Part shown: in pieces, positions 45,171 to 60,227 of the stretch
How the letters are laid out: every line of letters starts with the position of its first letter
How positions within the stretch are numbered: position 1 is the first letter of the stretch
NCBI GenBank assembly: GCA_037074765.1
Contig: JBAMDO010000085.1
Coordinates: forward strand, 99,501-163,500
DNA: 64,000 nucleotides
Direction: 5' to 3'
From: Mansonella perstans
Lineage: Eukaryota > Nematoda > Chromadorea > Rhabditida > Onchocercidae
Position numbers and translations under genes: made by a program
The notes under the pieces: model-generated
The model's database searches: none
What the model saw: only the letters and a program-made list of their open reading frames with translations
What the model was told of the DNA's origin: nothing

Positions 45171-45589
45171 TTTTTATTTTTATACTATGCCTGCAATAAA
45201 ATTTCGAATAGGGATATTTATATCCAATTATGCTGTGAAAAAACGTTGCTCATATGATTTTCCTAAAAAATCTTTATCACCGTTTATCAAACAGCCATTT
45301 CACTGATGATGTTGGTTGAGCATTGCGTATTCATGTAAGAAATTTATAATTCTGCTTCTTTGCTTATCTGAAAAGAATTTTTTGGTTTTCCAGGAAACAT
45401 ATAAACTTAAATCTTTGAGTGATCACAAACCCACATAGAAACAATAAAAATACAATCGACTTTGTGATCTCCATAGTTTCAGGTCATCACAGTACAATTC
45501 AATTTTTCCTTTTCTTCCTCGTTGAGTCCTTCCGTCTGAACATTCTGATTAGCCAAATGGCATCTGCAAACGAAAACTGTATTACTTCA

Positions 45590-46690
45590 CTTGGTTGAGA
45601 GGCAACGATTTGTTCTTCTTTGTCTTTAAATTCTTTATTGACTGATATTCACATTGGAGTCATCCGCTTTCGGGTCCCAAGATGTTGCAATAGTTTCTGT
45701 AGTCTAAGTTTGCGGGAAAAAGTCCTTTTATTGCAATATCGACTGAATTATCTTCACTTGGTGCATATGAAAAGGTTATCTTTCGTGTTTCTTCTACCCG
45801 GTTTTGTACGAATCTAGGTAGCAGTTTTGATCTTTTTTGTATCCAGTGCAACGGGTATTTTGAATCCGATCACAAAATTACTGGAATTTTTTCCAAATCC
45901 AATTGCTTTATAACAAAGTTTGCGGCTCGTGCACCAGTAAGTTTTGCTAACAGTTCCAACCTTGATAAACTATATCTTTGATTGGAGCGAGTTTTGATTT
46001 GACGAAGAGTATTGTGTATTTCTTCCGTCAATATGTTTGTTTAAAATATATACTGCTGCTGAATACGCAATATTTGATGCATCTTTGAAGACGTGGAATT
46101 GTTGATCGGAGAGCTTTGTGATTGGCCTTGGTATCTCGATAATGTCTACAGACCATTTCTTTGCAAGAGATCGCCATGTTTCTTTATCTTCTTCATTGAG
46201 GATTTGATTCCAAGAATGATTTCTTTTCCATGAATTCTGAAGAAGCAGTTTGAATTAAATTATTGCGGGGATTAAAAATCCTAAAAGATCATATTGCGAA
46301 CAACGAATTGCAAGAGTTCTTGATCGATCCGTGCTTTCGTCACTCTAATTGTATCCTTGTCGATTATTTAAGTGATGCCGAAAATTTTTGTTATAAATAA
46401 GACAAAGTGAAGGATAACACCTCCTTCGATTCGATGCCGCCTTATTGAAGTTTTGGTCATTGGAAAAAAATTCACGAATGTTCATCACCGCATTCTTAAT
46501 GTTATCCTTTACTTTGTCATATTTATTTATGGCTTCCCTTGTTCAATTTGCTGACAATATAATATTATCCACATGTTAAAAAAAAGTTTTTCCAGAATTT
46601 CTTCTGATTTCTAGTGCTGTTTTGTTTCAGATCGTCTCTAGATGGTTATTGAATGTTGCTGCTATTAAACATGATGATGATAGGAACTTT
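45590..46690 (-). mobile_element. BEL/Pao-type LTR retrotransposon pol relic
   Basis: Minus-strand translation, with many stops and frame changes, gives in order: HVDNIILSAN and NIREFFSND (reverse transcriptase end, with HVDN in place of the YVDD box), QYDLLGFLIPAII and KETWRSLAKKW, FHVFKDASNIAYSAAVY (RNase H start), YSLSRLELLAKLTGARAAN, LLPRFVQNRVEE, and YAPSEDNSVDIAIKGL. This order and these motifs are those of the BEL/Pao pol region. No LTRs, gag, or intact integrase were seen. It is a decayed fragment lying just beyond the serpin 3' flank. Confidence 0.8.
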
Positions 46691-47943
46691 TTTTTTATTG
46701 GAAATTTTATCCTTTAACAGTGTTAACATTTAAAAATTGAAAAAACATTAAAAATCATTTCTTCAACAAATTTCAACGTGGAAATATTGGAAAAATGGAA
46801 ATTTATGGTAAATGGTGGATGTGACCAATCGTGATTATAGCCATCAATAAAATGTTTAGAAAAAAAGTGCTAAGCGAATTTTTGAGCAAATTTTTGCTTT
46901 AAATTTTGCTTGCTAAAATCTTTCTTAATATTAAACATATTAAATAATTAATAATATAATAACATATTAAATAGAAATAATATATTAAATTGGAACATGA
47001 AATAATATATTTAACTGGAATATGAAATAATGCATATTCCTATTTAATAATTGAACTAACTCATTAAAGGTTTTAAATCATACATACTACGCAATTAAGT
47101 ATATGTCAAATATATGTCCAGAAAAAGAAATACTATTACTTGTTGAAGTTTAGCAGCTTGAATTTGTGCATCTTCTATTGCTTTGATATTTTGTGCATAA
47201 ATGCAAAGATAATTCATTTCACATTTTGTTCCGTTGATATATTTGATGCAGTATGATCGTTTTTATTTTTATCATTCATTTCACATGAATTTTCCGTGAC
47301 AAAACCGTTTGCTGTCAATTTCTAAATATTATCAATCACTGAGACAATGCTTGAAATACTTTTCAAAAAAAAAAACGACAACTGAATAAAGAAAAAGAAA
47401 AATGAAAAATTTTCTGAAATTAAACGAGATCTTACGATAATTGTAATATTACAGTTTATAAAAACGGGATTACTATGGAATTGTTTAGTATTAGTGGAGT
47501 AGTATGGTGTCTCTAATGATAACTGTTACAATAGAGTAAATACGTGAGATATGAAGCAATCAAAATTTTTTACGATAATTCATGCTAGAACAGTATATTG
47601 AGAAAGATTACTGTAAAATTATCTGATGAAATAATGCGGTTATGGTATAATAGTTCGATAATTAATGATAATTGCAATATATACAGTATATAGCATAATA
47701 AGCTAACTTAAGTATGTGTTTCGTTTTTAATGGTGTAATCATGTATAATCGTTCACCATAAATCATTTTCGGTTGACCACCTTGTGATAAAACGCCGAAC
47801 AGTTTATAAAATCCGAGCTGATAAAAAACTTTAAATTGTAAAAGTATTGAAATTTTGACAATTCTTTTTCAAATCTCAGCAAAAAAATTTTAAATTCTTA
47901 GCGAAATATTCTTGAGGAATGGTAAAAGTTTCATCAAACTTAC
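46691..47943. other. AT-rich, exon-like fragments only
   Basis: Very AT-rich. Minus frames at about 47230-47340 (containing NGFVTENSCEMNDKNK then stop) and about 47145-47215 (IKAIEDAQIQAAKLQQ before a GTAATA donor) look like exon pieces of an unrecognised gene on the same strand as the exon at 47944-48190, but phases could not be reconciled. Confidence 0.3.
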
Positions 47944-48190
47944 AACTGACCATCATTAATTAGAGATTGAAAAACGACAGCTTGTTGTTCGGATTGTAAA
48001 GTCGCAATTTGCTGTTCGGGTACAATGTGGTTTGGATTGATTTGTGAGTTGTTAAAAAATCTTATGTAAATGTAAATTATAAATTTCACTTTTTTTGTGT
48101 CAACTAGTACTTTTAGCATTGGATAATTTTCAGGATCAACTAATACTTTCGGTATTCGACAGTTTACAGGATCAACTGTTTCGTTACTTC
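47944..48190 (-). CDS. putative coding exon of an unrecognised gene
   Basis: Open for 82 codons between an AAG acceptor (48191-48192) and a GTAAGT donor at 47943. Contains two copies of a KVLVD unit (RIPKVLVDPENYPMLKVLVD), then PNHIVPEQQIATLQSEQQ and a short end. Composition is not low complexity and splice signals are good. No family recognised. Confidence 0.4.
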
Positions 48191-49908
48191 CTTAAATGAT
48201 AGCTTGCTGCGATCCTTTTTTGACGGATAATCTTCAATACACGGAAATATACTACATTATATTATATTACTATTATATTATTATATAGCGAATTACAGTT
48301 CATCAAACAAAATGTAAATGAATGGATTCAAGTAGTTGAGAAAATAGAAAGAATGTTTGAACAACTAGAGAGCTAGGAAAAAATCTAGAGCACTCCATTA
48401 TTGAAATCGTAATCGAAAGCTGATTACCACGATAGATTCTTGATAAATAACATCAGAGGTTACTGTCAATAATTCATAGTCAATACCAAAACTCAAAAAA
48501 TTTCCTGAGAATTTAATCAACGTCAATGAATGGGTTTGAAGTCAATTCTTATTTACTTATTTTGATCAGAAGACACTTTACCCAGGACTAAGGAGAATCC
48601 AGAGGCTAAAATGAAACCTCAGTATTAGCAACCATCCACAACGAAAAGAACTTTCCTTATCCTATTACAATGAAAAGCGAAATTAAACAATTTTTACTGC
48701 AAAGCTTATTCTTCTCGGCTATTATTTGCTTTATACTTCAGGTGCGCAATAACAGTCTATGTCAGTGAAAAAATATGTTCCATGCAACTGTCGTTATCCG
48801 AAATTCTTCACTCTTCTCTCAACCTAACTTCAATTTTTACCTCTTCACGCAGGTTACTTAAGCTAATTCCTTACTATTAGCTGAAAAAAATAAGAAAGAA
48901 AAGATGGAAAAATAGAAAAAAAGCAAAAAATAAAACAAATGGAAAAAGAGAAAACGAAGAAAGAAGGTGTTTCAGTTTTTCATACTATTTTCCTGCTTGA
49001 TAACGTATTCCTTCTTTACTCATTCTTTTATAATTTTAATTAATTTCAATTTTAGTTAATTTCATTTTAATTAATCATTGTTTCCACTTTTATAATTCTG
49101 ATTATAATTATTGACACATTTATTTCCTTTATTCGTATTTGTGAACTGCTTTTCTGCATTACGACTTTTTTATTCTTGTTCACAGTGTGAAACCGTATTT
49201 TAAAAATTTAGAATTCTTCTATTTTTAAAAGCTTTCCGAACCTTTAATTTTTGCAATTTTTTGAAATTCGTCCCACTTTTGTGTTTTTCCAATTTGATAA
49301 ATTACGGATTTCCTTGAACTTTTTGCATAAATTTCTTAATTGTCAAGTCAAAAAATTTTTGAGGGGTCAAAAAATTTTTCAGCTTCTTGAATCATGAATT
49401 TTTCGAATCGTTCAGTTTTTTCGACCGTTTAATTTCATAAGTTTCTCGAATTTTCAATTAGTTTGAATTATCTAATTAACTCAATTTTTGGATTTTTTGT
49501 TCATTCACTTTGACACTTTCGTTATGTTTTTTCACTTATTTTATTCCTGGAGATCTACTAATTTTGTTTTAAATACTTTTTCACTTGTTTTATTCGCAAA
49601 TATTTTATTACTCCTTCTACTTTTGCATGCTTTTTTATCGTTGTGTCTATTTTAGTAATAATTTCACTTTTCCGTACTTCTTTACTTTGTAAATATTTCA
49701 CTATCAGTTTTATTTTTAGATACTTTTCAAAAAAAAAGTATCTCCTTTTAAAGTTCAATAGAATAGGTAAAAACACAAAATTAACCAGATAGAAAAGGTT
49801 ATTGTAGAATAACAGATAGTAAGATGGGAAATCACAAGTAGCTATCAGTTTTTTTTAAAAACATTCCTGATTTAAAAAAAAATATACCATAAATAATTGC
49901 GAGCATTC

Positions 49909-49996
49909 ATTTCAGATCAAAAAAATTAGATGTACTGGAAATGCATTACAATATGGGCAATATGTTCTTGAAACATAACAAAATATCTTTCCTAAA
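49909..49996 (+). repeat. 88-bp exact direct repeat, copy 1
   Basis: Identical to 50858-50945. Begins ATTTCAG and is open on the + strand from just after the acceptor (SKKLDVLEMHYNMGNMFLKH); this copy's frame closes soon after the repeat ends. Confidence 0.9.
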
Positions 49997-50857
49997 ATCA
50001 TTGTTAAAATTGTTCCACTAAATTGATTCGCTACAATTTTAATTTTAATTTGAAAAATTTGAAAATTTTATTATAATTTATTGTTTTGCTGCAAATGTAA
50101 AACATTATGTCTTATTGATTACTGGGCAAATTTTCGCTTGAATATTTCGTGTGACCAAGTGCAATTACAAAAGTCAAGCTAGCAGAAGGTGGCATAAGAT
50201 AATAGCAACATCCCAATTCTAAAATATTTGGCATGATTTGAAATCTTTTCAAAAAAGTATCGGCTCGATCACATCTACCGTATTCTTCGATTACATTTAT
50301 CGATTTTATCATTGGAACTATTTGTAATGTATGATTTTATAGCAGTGAATTTTCATCTTCAAAAAATTTTTCCTCATTCTTTGAAAACATTTAAGGCGTA
50401 TTGTTGTTATCATATATTATTACTCTTCATTCATTTAAAATTTTTAAAGTCGATTAAAAATATTAAATTAAACAAAACTTAAATGATTAAACAATAATTT
50501 TGAAATTAAACAAAATTTAAATTTAAATTAATGTTATTTTACAACATTTCTTTCAGAAAATCTACATATTTGATGGGAAATTACATTATAAATAAATCAA
50601 AAACAAAATTTTATTGTCAGTGCAATTTGTACGAAAGTTAGGAATACGATGGTATTTTATTCCAATGTTTGTCAATTTTCCTTTTTTTCGTTTACTTTCA
50701 TCATATTATCATATATAGTATTATTAATGAATTGATAATTCATACTGTGGAACTGTTTGTTACAGTACAATTTTTACGGAGTAAATATTGCAAGCCAAAT
50801 GTATTACTCTTTATTGGCAATTTTATTGGTAACTTTTAAACTGATCTAAACTAGTCT

Positions 50858-50945
50858 ATTTCAGATCAAAAAAATTAGATGTACTGGAAATGCATTACAA
50901 TATGGGCAATATGTTCTTGAAACATAACAAAATATCTTTCCTAAA
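50858..50945 (+). repeat. 88-bp exact direct repeat, copy 2
   Basis: Identical to 49909-49996. Here the frame continues open for about 30 more codons beyond the repeat (NHAFPYRLYKKNSVSFSM and on), so this looks like the original exon-like context. Confidence 0.9.
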
Positions 50946-51316
50946 TCATGCATTCCCATATAGATTGTATAAGAAGAATAGCGTATCATTTTCAATGTTT
51001 TTACTCTATACCAAAATTTTAAAATTAATTATTTCACGGAAGTGAGATAAGGAGGAGAAAAAATGGATAACAAATGAAATAAACAAAAATCATTTAAAAA
51101 ATGCTACTGTTTACTTTGTCTTATTCAATATGTCCGATATTATGCGAAAATGGTTAAATTTCTAAAAAATATCGGAAAATACAATTTCTTTTGAAAAACG
51201 GGAAATCTTTATTATTGAATTTTATCAGTATGTTCATAATCACAAGAAATTAATCCATAGTTGAAGAAATAAAATTGACAACTGATATGATAAAATAAAC
51301 ACATGGTAATATTTAG

Positions 51317-51445
51317 CTGAACAAAAAAGAACAGATAGATTTGGAGGATAATGAAGGAGACAGAGATGAAACAAGTTCATGGGCAGCGTTAATTCGCAAG
51401 CACTCTATCACTTTTGATCAAAAACGTCCTATCTTATCAGTTGCG
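51317..51445 (+). CDS. putative 43-codon internal exon
   Basis: Bounded by a TTTAG acceptor and a GTAAAA donor, phase 0 at both ends. Reads an acidic start (EQIDLEDNEGDRDETSSW) then AALIRKHSITFDQKRPILSV. Unlike surrounding AT-rich frames it uses a balanced residue set. Family not recognised; it may belong with the exon-like unit at 50858. Confidence 0.4.
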
Positions 51446-52665
51446 GTAAAAAGTATTCATTATTTATCTTCCAGTAATCCAAAAAAGAAATTTTTTTTGC
51501 TTAAAATATGCGCTATTGGGATTTAGTGCACTATTTCTCTCTTATATGGGCATACGATTTATATAGGCATAATGAAAGTTCACTGTGGGGTCTTATTCTA
51601 GTATCCTCTTTCAAGACAGCAAAGATGCTGCTGAACAACAGTATAAATAAAGCTGATTCTTTCACGATGACTTGCGGTTCGTATTGAGTGTAAAGTTCCT
51701 TGTTGAAATTTTTCGTAGATTCATTAACTGAGTTTTTTAATTAGAATTACTCACATAATGAACTATTCTGTTTATGACTGTCTTGTTCCTGAGCAACCAA
51801 TCTCTTTTATACATTTATTGAATAAACAGTATAATCTCAACAAATAAACAAGAACAAATAAAAAAACAAATAAACAATAAAAAAAACCACAGAAGTTCCT
51901 TTTTCATACTCTTTTCCTCTGCATTCAAGTTCCAAATTTCTACAGTAATGCTGAGAAGCAGTAAGTTCATGAACACTACACATCTATTACAAAGTCTTTA
52001 GTCTTGCATCCATATTCAGGTTATTCTTAACAAAGTGAATCACTCATTTTTGGCTTCGTTAGTTGAATCATGCTACGTTACTTCATTTAGTCATAAGACT
52101 AGCACCTGCATTAAATTTAAACAGTATTATATCACCATCGTCAACGATATAATTTTTTTTTTACTTACAATGTCTAACTATAACGTATTATGATATGACA
52201 GTCTGCCTTTCTCTATCGTGAATTCAATCTTCTTGAGCTATTTCTGGATGCTTTGTTTTTTTACCATGTATTTTAAGAACTAATTGATTTTGAGGTATAT
52301 CGGCAGATTGCTATATCATAATACGATTCTAATTCTACTAATTCTCATCTAACTATTAAATTCTGAGATTTCATCTACTAACCAATCTATCTTTTCATTC
52401 TCTAAGTCACTTTTTTCTACCATTAAAAATTTGCGAAGTTCTCCTACAAAGTTGTATAATATTGCCATGTCATTCCAATATTTGATCATCCGGAACTATT
52501 GAAACACTCCTACCTATTCTAGTTAACACAGCCTCAGACTCCTTGTCTCGTCCTTAGCTGCTAAACCGGATACAGGCATGTATTTAGCAATGTGTATCTT
52601 GATTTTTCCTTTGAATAAGTCTGCGTAAATTTTTAGGAAAGACTAACTTCATTCAAGTTTCTAAG
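51446..52665. other. no gene seen
   Basis: AT-rich sequence between the putative exon and the OLA1 relic. A short + frame after TATTCTAG at about 51600 (SSFKTAKMLLNNSINKA) was noted but does not join in phase. Confidence 0.4.
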
Positions 52666-54417
52666 TTTTTGTTAATGTCTTATTGACGACCGCTGCCTTC
52701 ATAGCAGCTTCGCTGTCCAGCTCCATCAAGTCGTTCTCTATTCATACTTCTGCCATAATAAATCCTTTCGCAAAGTTCGTACCAATCTCTCCAGTGGCTT
52801 GCGGTGCCTTTGTCCCTTTCTTCAAATGATAGTAGTAATTTAATGACCATTAATTTCATCTAAAAATTTGGTTTTTACGCAGAAATATTATTCCAACTTT
52901 AAAATTGCGGCAAACCCACCTGAATTGTCCACGCCTTCACTTCATTCTTACCACATGTGAAAAAGTTTTCAAGTTGTAGCGCCTTATAACCGGTCATCAC
53001 AGTTTTATCGAGCGCGCTAAAATGAACTATTAACAAATACGAAAGAATAGATAAATGGAAGAACGAATAAAAAAATAAGATACGAGCACAAATCAAACAT
53101 TCTATTAGATTAAATTGAAAATTAAGGAAACATATCTTGTTGTATCATGTTCTTTGAAAACGGCGACTCGCTCATCTTCCGGCATTTCCATAAGCTTCAG
53201 TTCCAATATGCCGCTAAATGAAATGCAACTGCATGTGGATCATAGTCACGCAACCAGGTTTTAATTTTTGATAGCCACTTATTTTTCTGCAAAAGATCAA
53301 ATGAACAGGTTGACTGTCCTCCTCTAATAGCATTTCTACCTATAATTAGAAAATCTGACTTTCTTTATTCAATTTTCGAAAAAATGCCTTCTTCTGTCGA
53401 ATTCACCTTCAATAGTGTCTCATACTCCAGTTTTTTATTTTTATCACCGCTCTTTGCGACGATTTTCTCCATTTTATCTATGGTGCCTTCCAGATCCTGC
53501 AGGCTTTCTTGAAAAGTTCTTTTTGTATTATATCAAGATCCCGTATTGGATTAACTTCACCTTCTACATGCGTAACGTTATCATCATCAAAAGCACCGAA
53601 ATTACAACTCATCATTGTATCCCTTAATCTATGTAATAAAAGAGGAAGAAATTTTGTTCTTCTAGTAAATTCATAATAAAGTTCAACTTTAATGGTCGTA
53701 TAACAAAACAGTGTTCAATTCACAACGTTAATATTTTTATCTTTGAATTCCATTCCTTCTTTTTAAACCTCAGAAAAAATGGTATGAAGTGCAAAAGGCC
53801 TCGGTATTAATTGAAATTCATTACTGACTGACAAAGATGAAAAAGAGCACCGTACGCATTAGTGTATGGCAAAAAAGCATTTCCAAGACCTGATTCTTCG
53901 GAAGCACCACTCACCAAACCTGCAATATCAACAACATTTAAAAATGCTGGCACTCTAATTAAAGGCTTAAAATGCTCTACCAACCAGTTGAAATGGTTAT
54001 CATTAAGGGATACACGACGTAAAGCGATCAAGCACTTCATTGTGTGATGAGCAAATGAAAATAGAAAATGCTAGAAAATAGCCCCAAAATAAAAATTCCA
54101 TCATTTAGAGCAGATACAGCAGAATAGGAGAAAAGAAAAATGAAGGATGGAATGGAAGTTCAAGAAATGTTTTACAATACACACAGTCCAAAGGGAACAT
54201 TCAGTTATGATAAAGGTCATCACTGCAAATGATAAAGTAACATGAAGTGTTTTTGAATATCAAGGGATAAATAATGTAGAAATAAATTAACTATTTCACA
54301 GTTACTTACGTTAGGTTCAATTGTACAAAAAGAGAAGTTTTCTGTTTGTGCTTGCCTTTTTGTTAGCACATTGAAAAAAGTGCTTTCCTCGACGTTTGAA
54401 ACTCCAATAATACCCAT
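52666..54417 (-). pseudogene. OLA1/YchF-type Obg-like ATPase pseudogene
   Basis: Pieces in order: [20 protein letters not shown] at 54417-54310; VPAFLNVVDIAGLVSGASEE at about 54000-53830; [20 protein letters not shown] at about 53590-53500; KNKWLSKIKTWLRDYDPHAV near 53270; [20 protein letters not shown] near 52950; [11 protein letters not shown] and AKGFIMAEV near 52800-52740. This is the OLA1 order from end to end. Lesions: the P-loop reads GVSNVEEST instead of GLPNVGKST (Gly and Lys replaced by Glu), a frameshift lies after the KEL segment, another after DPHAV, and a stop follows IMAEV. A donor-like GTAAGT after CTIEPN shows introns were kept, so this is an unprocessed duplicate, not a retrocopy. 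OLA1 is a cytosolic translation-associated ATPase; a working copy must be elsewhere. Confidence 0.88.
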
Positions 54418-55152
54418 CTAAACTGAATATTTTGAAAATGGGGATCTATTTGATTTTTTTGCATTTTTTTTTTTGTTGAAATTCTTGCAAAATTAACAGG
54501 TAGTAAATATATATACTTCCTTTTGATTTGCAATTGATTTGCAAAAAAAGTTCTCAAAACTTTCTGGAAATCGTTCACATATCATTGTTCTATAATATGA
54601 TATGCAATAGATATGAATTATGAAAAATATTACATCAATTCATACTAATCACGATTTTAATCCATATTTGTTTTATTTAATTAGATTAGTTAGTTGATGA
54701 TTCATTTATTATTTTTACGGAAAATAATACAAACGAAAAGGTTTCTTTAAAATGAATAACACATGATCAAGATATATCAGAATTAATTAACCCAGTATGT
54801 TGATTTTGTGACTTATGGTGTCGAATTAGTGGAATTGATGTAATGATGGATATATCGGAAATTAATGAATTCACATAATCGATACACAAGAACTGAAGAT
54901 TAGATGCATTGATCGTATCATATGTTAATTTCAATGACATTAACTTCAAAACGAATCCAATCCACACAAATAAATTCATCCAGTTTAGATAGTTATAAGC
55001 AACACATTAATTAATCAGTCAATTTGTATTGTCAAAAAATGAAATTAATATGAAAATTATTTTGTTGGAAATTTCAATATTACAACACTTTCAGAAAAAC
55101 GTTTAAATATGACAATTTAAGAGGAGGCAAAAAAAGGGAACAGGAAAATGAG

Positions 55153-57973
<2,821 letters not shown>

Positions 57974-59814
57974 TGTTATTATTAATAAATATATGTGTCC
58001 ACTAATAGCTAAATATATTTTGTTTTTATTTCAAATTTATAATTGCAAAAAAAAAAAAGAAATGAACAAATATTTTGCATATCTAATTTAATGCTTAAAA
58101 AAAATAAAAATTAAGTTTTGAAAGTTTAATTTTTATCAGAAAAATCTTTTTAGGAAATTTATCTAAAAAAAACGTACTAATAGTTTATTATTTTGCCACC
58201 AGTTTAAAAAAATTCGTTTCTGTTTTGAAATCAAATAAATTCTATTTGTTTAAAATTTATGCGATGTTACATCACCTGCTATTGTTATTAATTAACCAAA
58301 ACTTATAAATACTCTATAGAAGTGACAACTTGAAAGTTAGTTTATAGCAGAAAATATAAAATTTGTTTATTGGATAGAAAGAAAGTTTACATTTTTAAAT
58401 GATTGACCAAACAATCAATGGCTAATAATATGAAATGATATTAACAGAATGCTTTTTTCCTTTTAAATTTTGATTGCAATTTTTTTTTTTCAGTATTTGA
58501 ATATTCAAATCAAATTAATTCCTCAGATAAAGAAAATACATTACATTAGCAGATATTCATAAGATTACATTAATTTCATTTAATTAAATATATTTTTCTA
58601 CCAAATCAATTTTCATGATTAGCTTTGATTAGATTCAATTCACAGCTGATTTAGATTTAATTCATAGCTCATTCAGTATGACCCTAATTTTAGTTTTTGT
58701 TTATTTCGCTTTAGCTTGACATCCATTGAATTTGATTTGATTTAAATTTTATCACAACTATTTCAAATATTTCTTTTAAATGTAATTTGAAAATATTACT
58801 ATTTAAAGATAACAAAAATTCATTTGAATAAATTAACACATAACAAAAGTACAAGTGAAAAGTTAAGCTTTCATTTAAACTAGATAGAAAGTAAGATGCC
58901 GAAAGTTAGTATTTCAATGTATCACTTTATCAAATGATTGAAATAATTTTAAAGTACAACATCCTTTTTTTTCCTCCCTTCTTCTGATTAAATTACCTTG
59001 ATTGAAAATTCATTTGTATATATCCTAATTAAACTAAATAAAAGTAAATTAAGAGAGCGCATTTCATAATATAACTAAATGTATTATTTTTCACGATTTA
59101 TAGTTGCATAAATCTAAATATGAATTTATGAAAAATACGCTCTTAATTATGAAGAAGTTTTGAAAAAAAGGAATGAAATAAAATTACGAAATTAAAGTTT
59201 GAACTTAATTAATCATAATGAGTTAATGAGTTTTTTTTTTTTCAATTGATTAAATCCATTGCATACAAGGAGGAAAAAGAATGAATTTCTCAATGACTAA
59301 TAGAAAGTGCTTGAATAATTAAAAGTCAGCGAGAGTCTCGTAAGAAAGAAAAGACAATTTAAATTAAATTTAAATGGGAATTCAATTCGTTACAGTTTCA
59401 AATATAGCGTAATATTTCCTTTAAAAGAAAACATGATAAATTATACATGCTTATATTCAGTTAGTTTTATTCATCTAAATATCCCAGCTAACAGTAATGG
59501 AATTGATAATTGGTAATTGATGAAGGCAATTCAATGGAAATAAAATTTATAGCCTTCAAAGATGGCAATATGATTGTTTCGACGAATTTACAGATCATTC
59601 TGTCACCATTACGAATCTGTTTCAAATATTGATCTAAAGAAATGAGTCATTCTGGGTTTCAAAAAGATCATTGCAGAATTATGGATGAAAAAATCAAACA
59701 ATTCTTCGTTATTGCATATTCATAAGAAAACTGTAAAAAACAAATATTGAAGCACTCTCAATCTTTACTTCAACTCTTACATATACTCATTCAATGTTTT
59801 CTCTCTCTCCAATT
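57974..59814. other. intergenic, very AT-rich
   Basis: No exon supported. Presumably includes the promoter of the membrane-protein gene read leftward from 57973. Confidence 0.5.
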
Positions 59815-60015
59815 TCATGTTTTCTCAAAAGTTCTATCTACGTCTAACATCTCTTCGATTAACTTATTCACTCGTTCGAATGATTCATTTTTGAATTCTT
59901 TGGGCAAATTTTTGATATCTGATAATAATGTTTTGGATGAAGTGCTTTGGGATTCGATTTCTTGGTTAGAATATCTCATATTTATTTCCGTCTTCTCTTC
60001 TCTTTTACCGGTCAA
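59815..60015 (-). CDS. hypothetical 66-aa ORF
   Basis: Frame begins MTGKREEKTEINMRYSNQEI and is charged and helix-like to its stop (EFKNESFERVNKLIEEMLDV). The frame is open slightly further upstream to a TTGAG acceptor near 60045, so it may be a 3' exon. Residue use is protein-like compared with neighbouring AT-rich frames. No family recognised; it lies divergent to the SPE-39 gene about 200 bp away. Confidence 0.35.
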   Translation of the reverse strand: MTGKREEKTEINMRYSNQEIESQSTSSKTLLSDIKNLPKEFKNESFERVNKLIEEMLDVDRTFEKT

Positions 60016-60227
60016 TTTTTCCGGGAGATTTTCTCAAGTATATAATAAATGCAAAAGAATTGATGTAATACTGAAATTTGATTAAGTTTCAAACAGGAAT
60101 CAACTTCTAATCAATTCCAATATTTAAGTTTTTTCTAGTAAGAATTAAATCTGAATAAAAATATTTTCCAGATTTGGTTTGTATATTAATGGATATAGTA
60201 TATGATTCAGTGAGATTGTAAAATTTT

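Larger units (their letters stand above)
48191..51316. other. AT-rich region with a short duplicated exon-like unit
   Basis: No gene model. A minus frame at 50112-50312 (containing MPPSASLTFVIALGHTKYSS) reads like protein but has no clear partners. T-rich imperfect repeats occupy about 49200-49780. Confidence 0.35.

Noticed and set aside
59747..60085. 112-codon + frame
   Set aside because: Antisense to the more protein-like minus frame at 59815-60015; rich in Leu/Ser/Phe as expected of a shadow frame.
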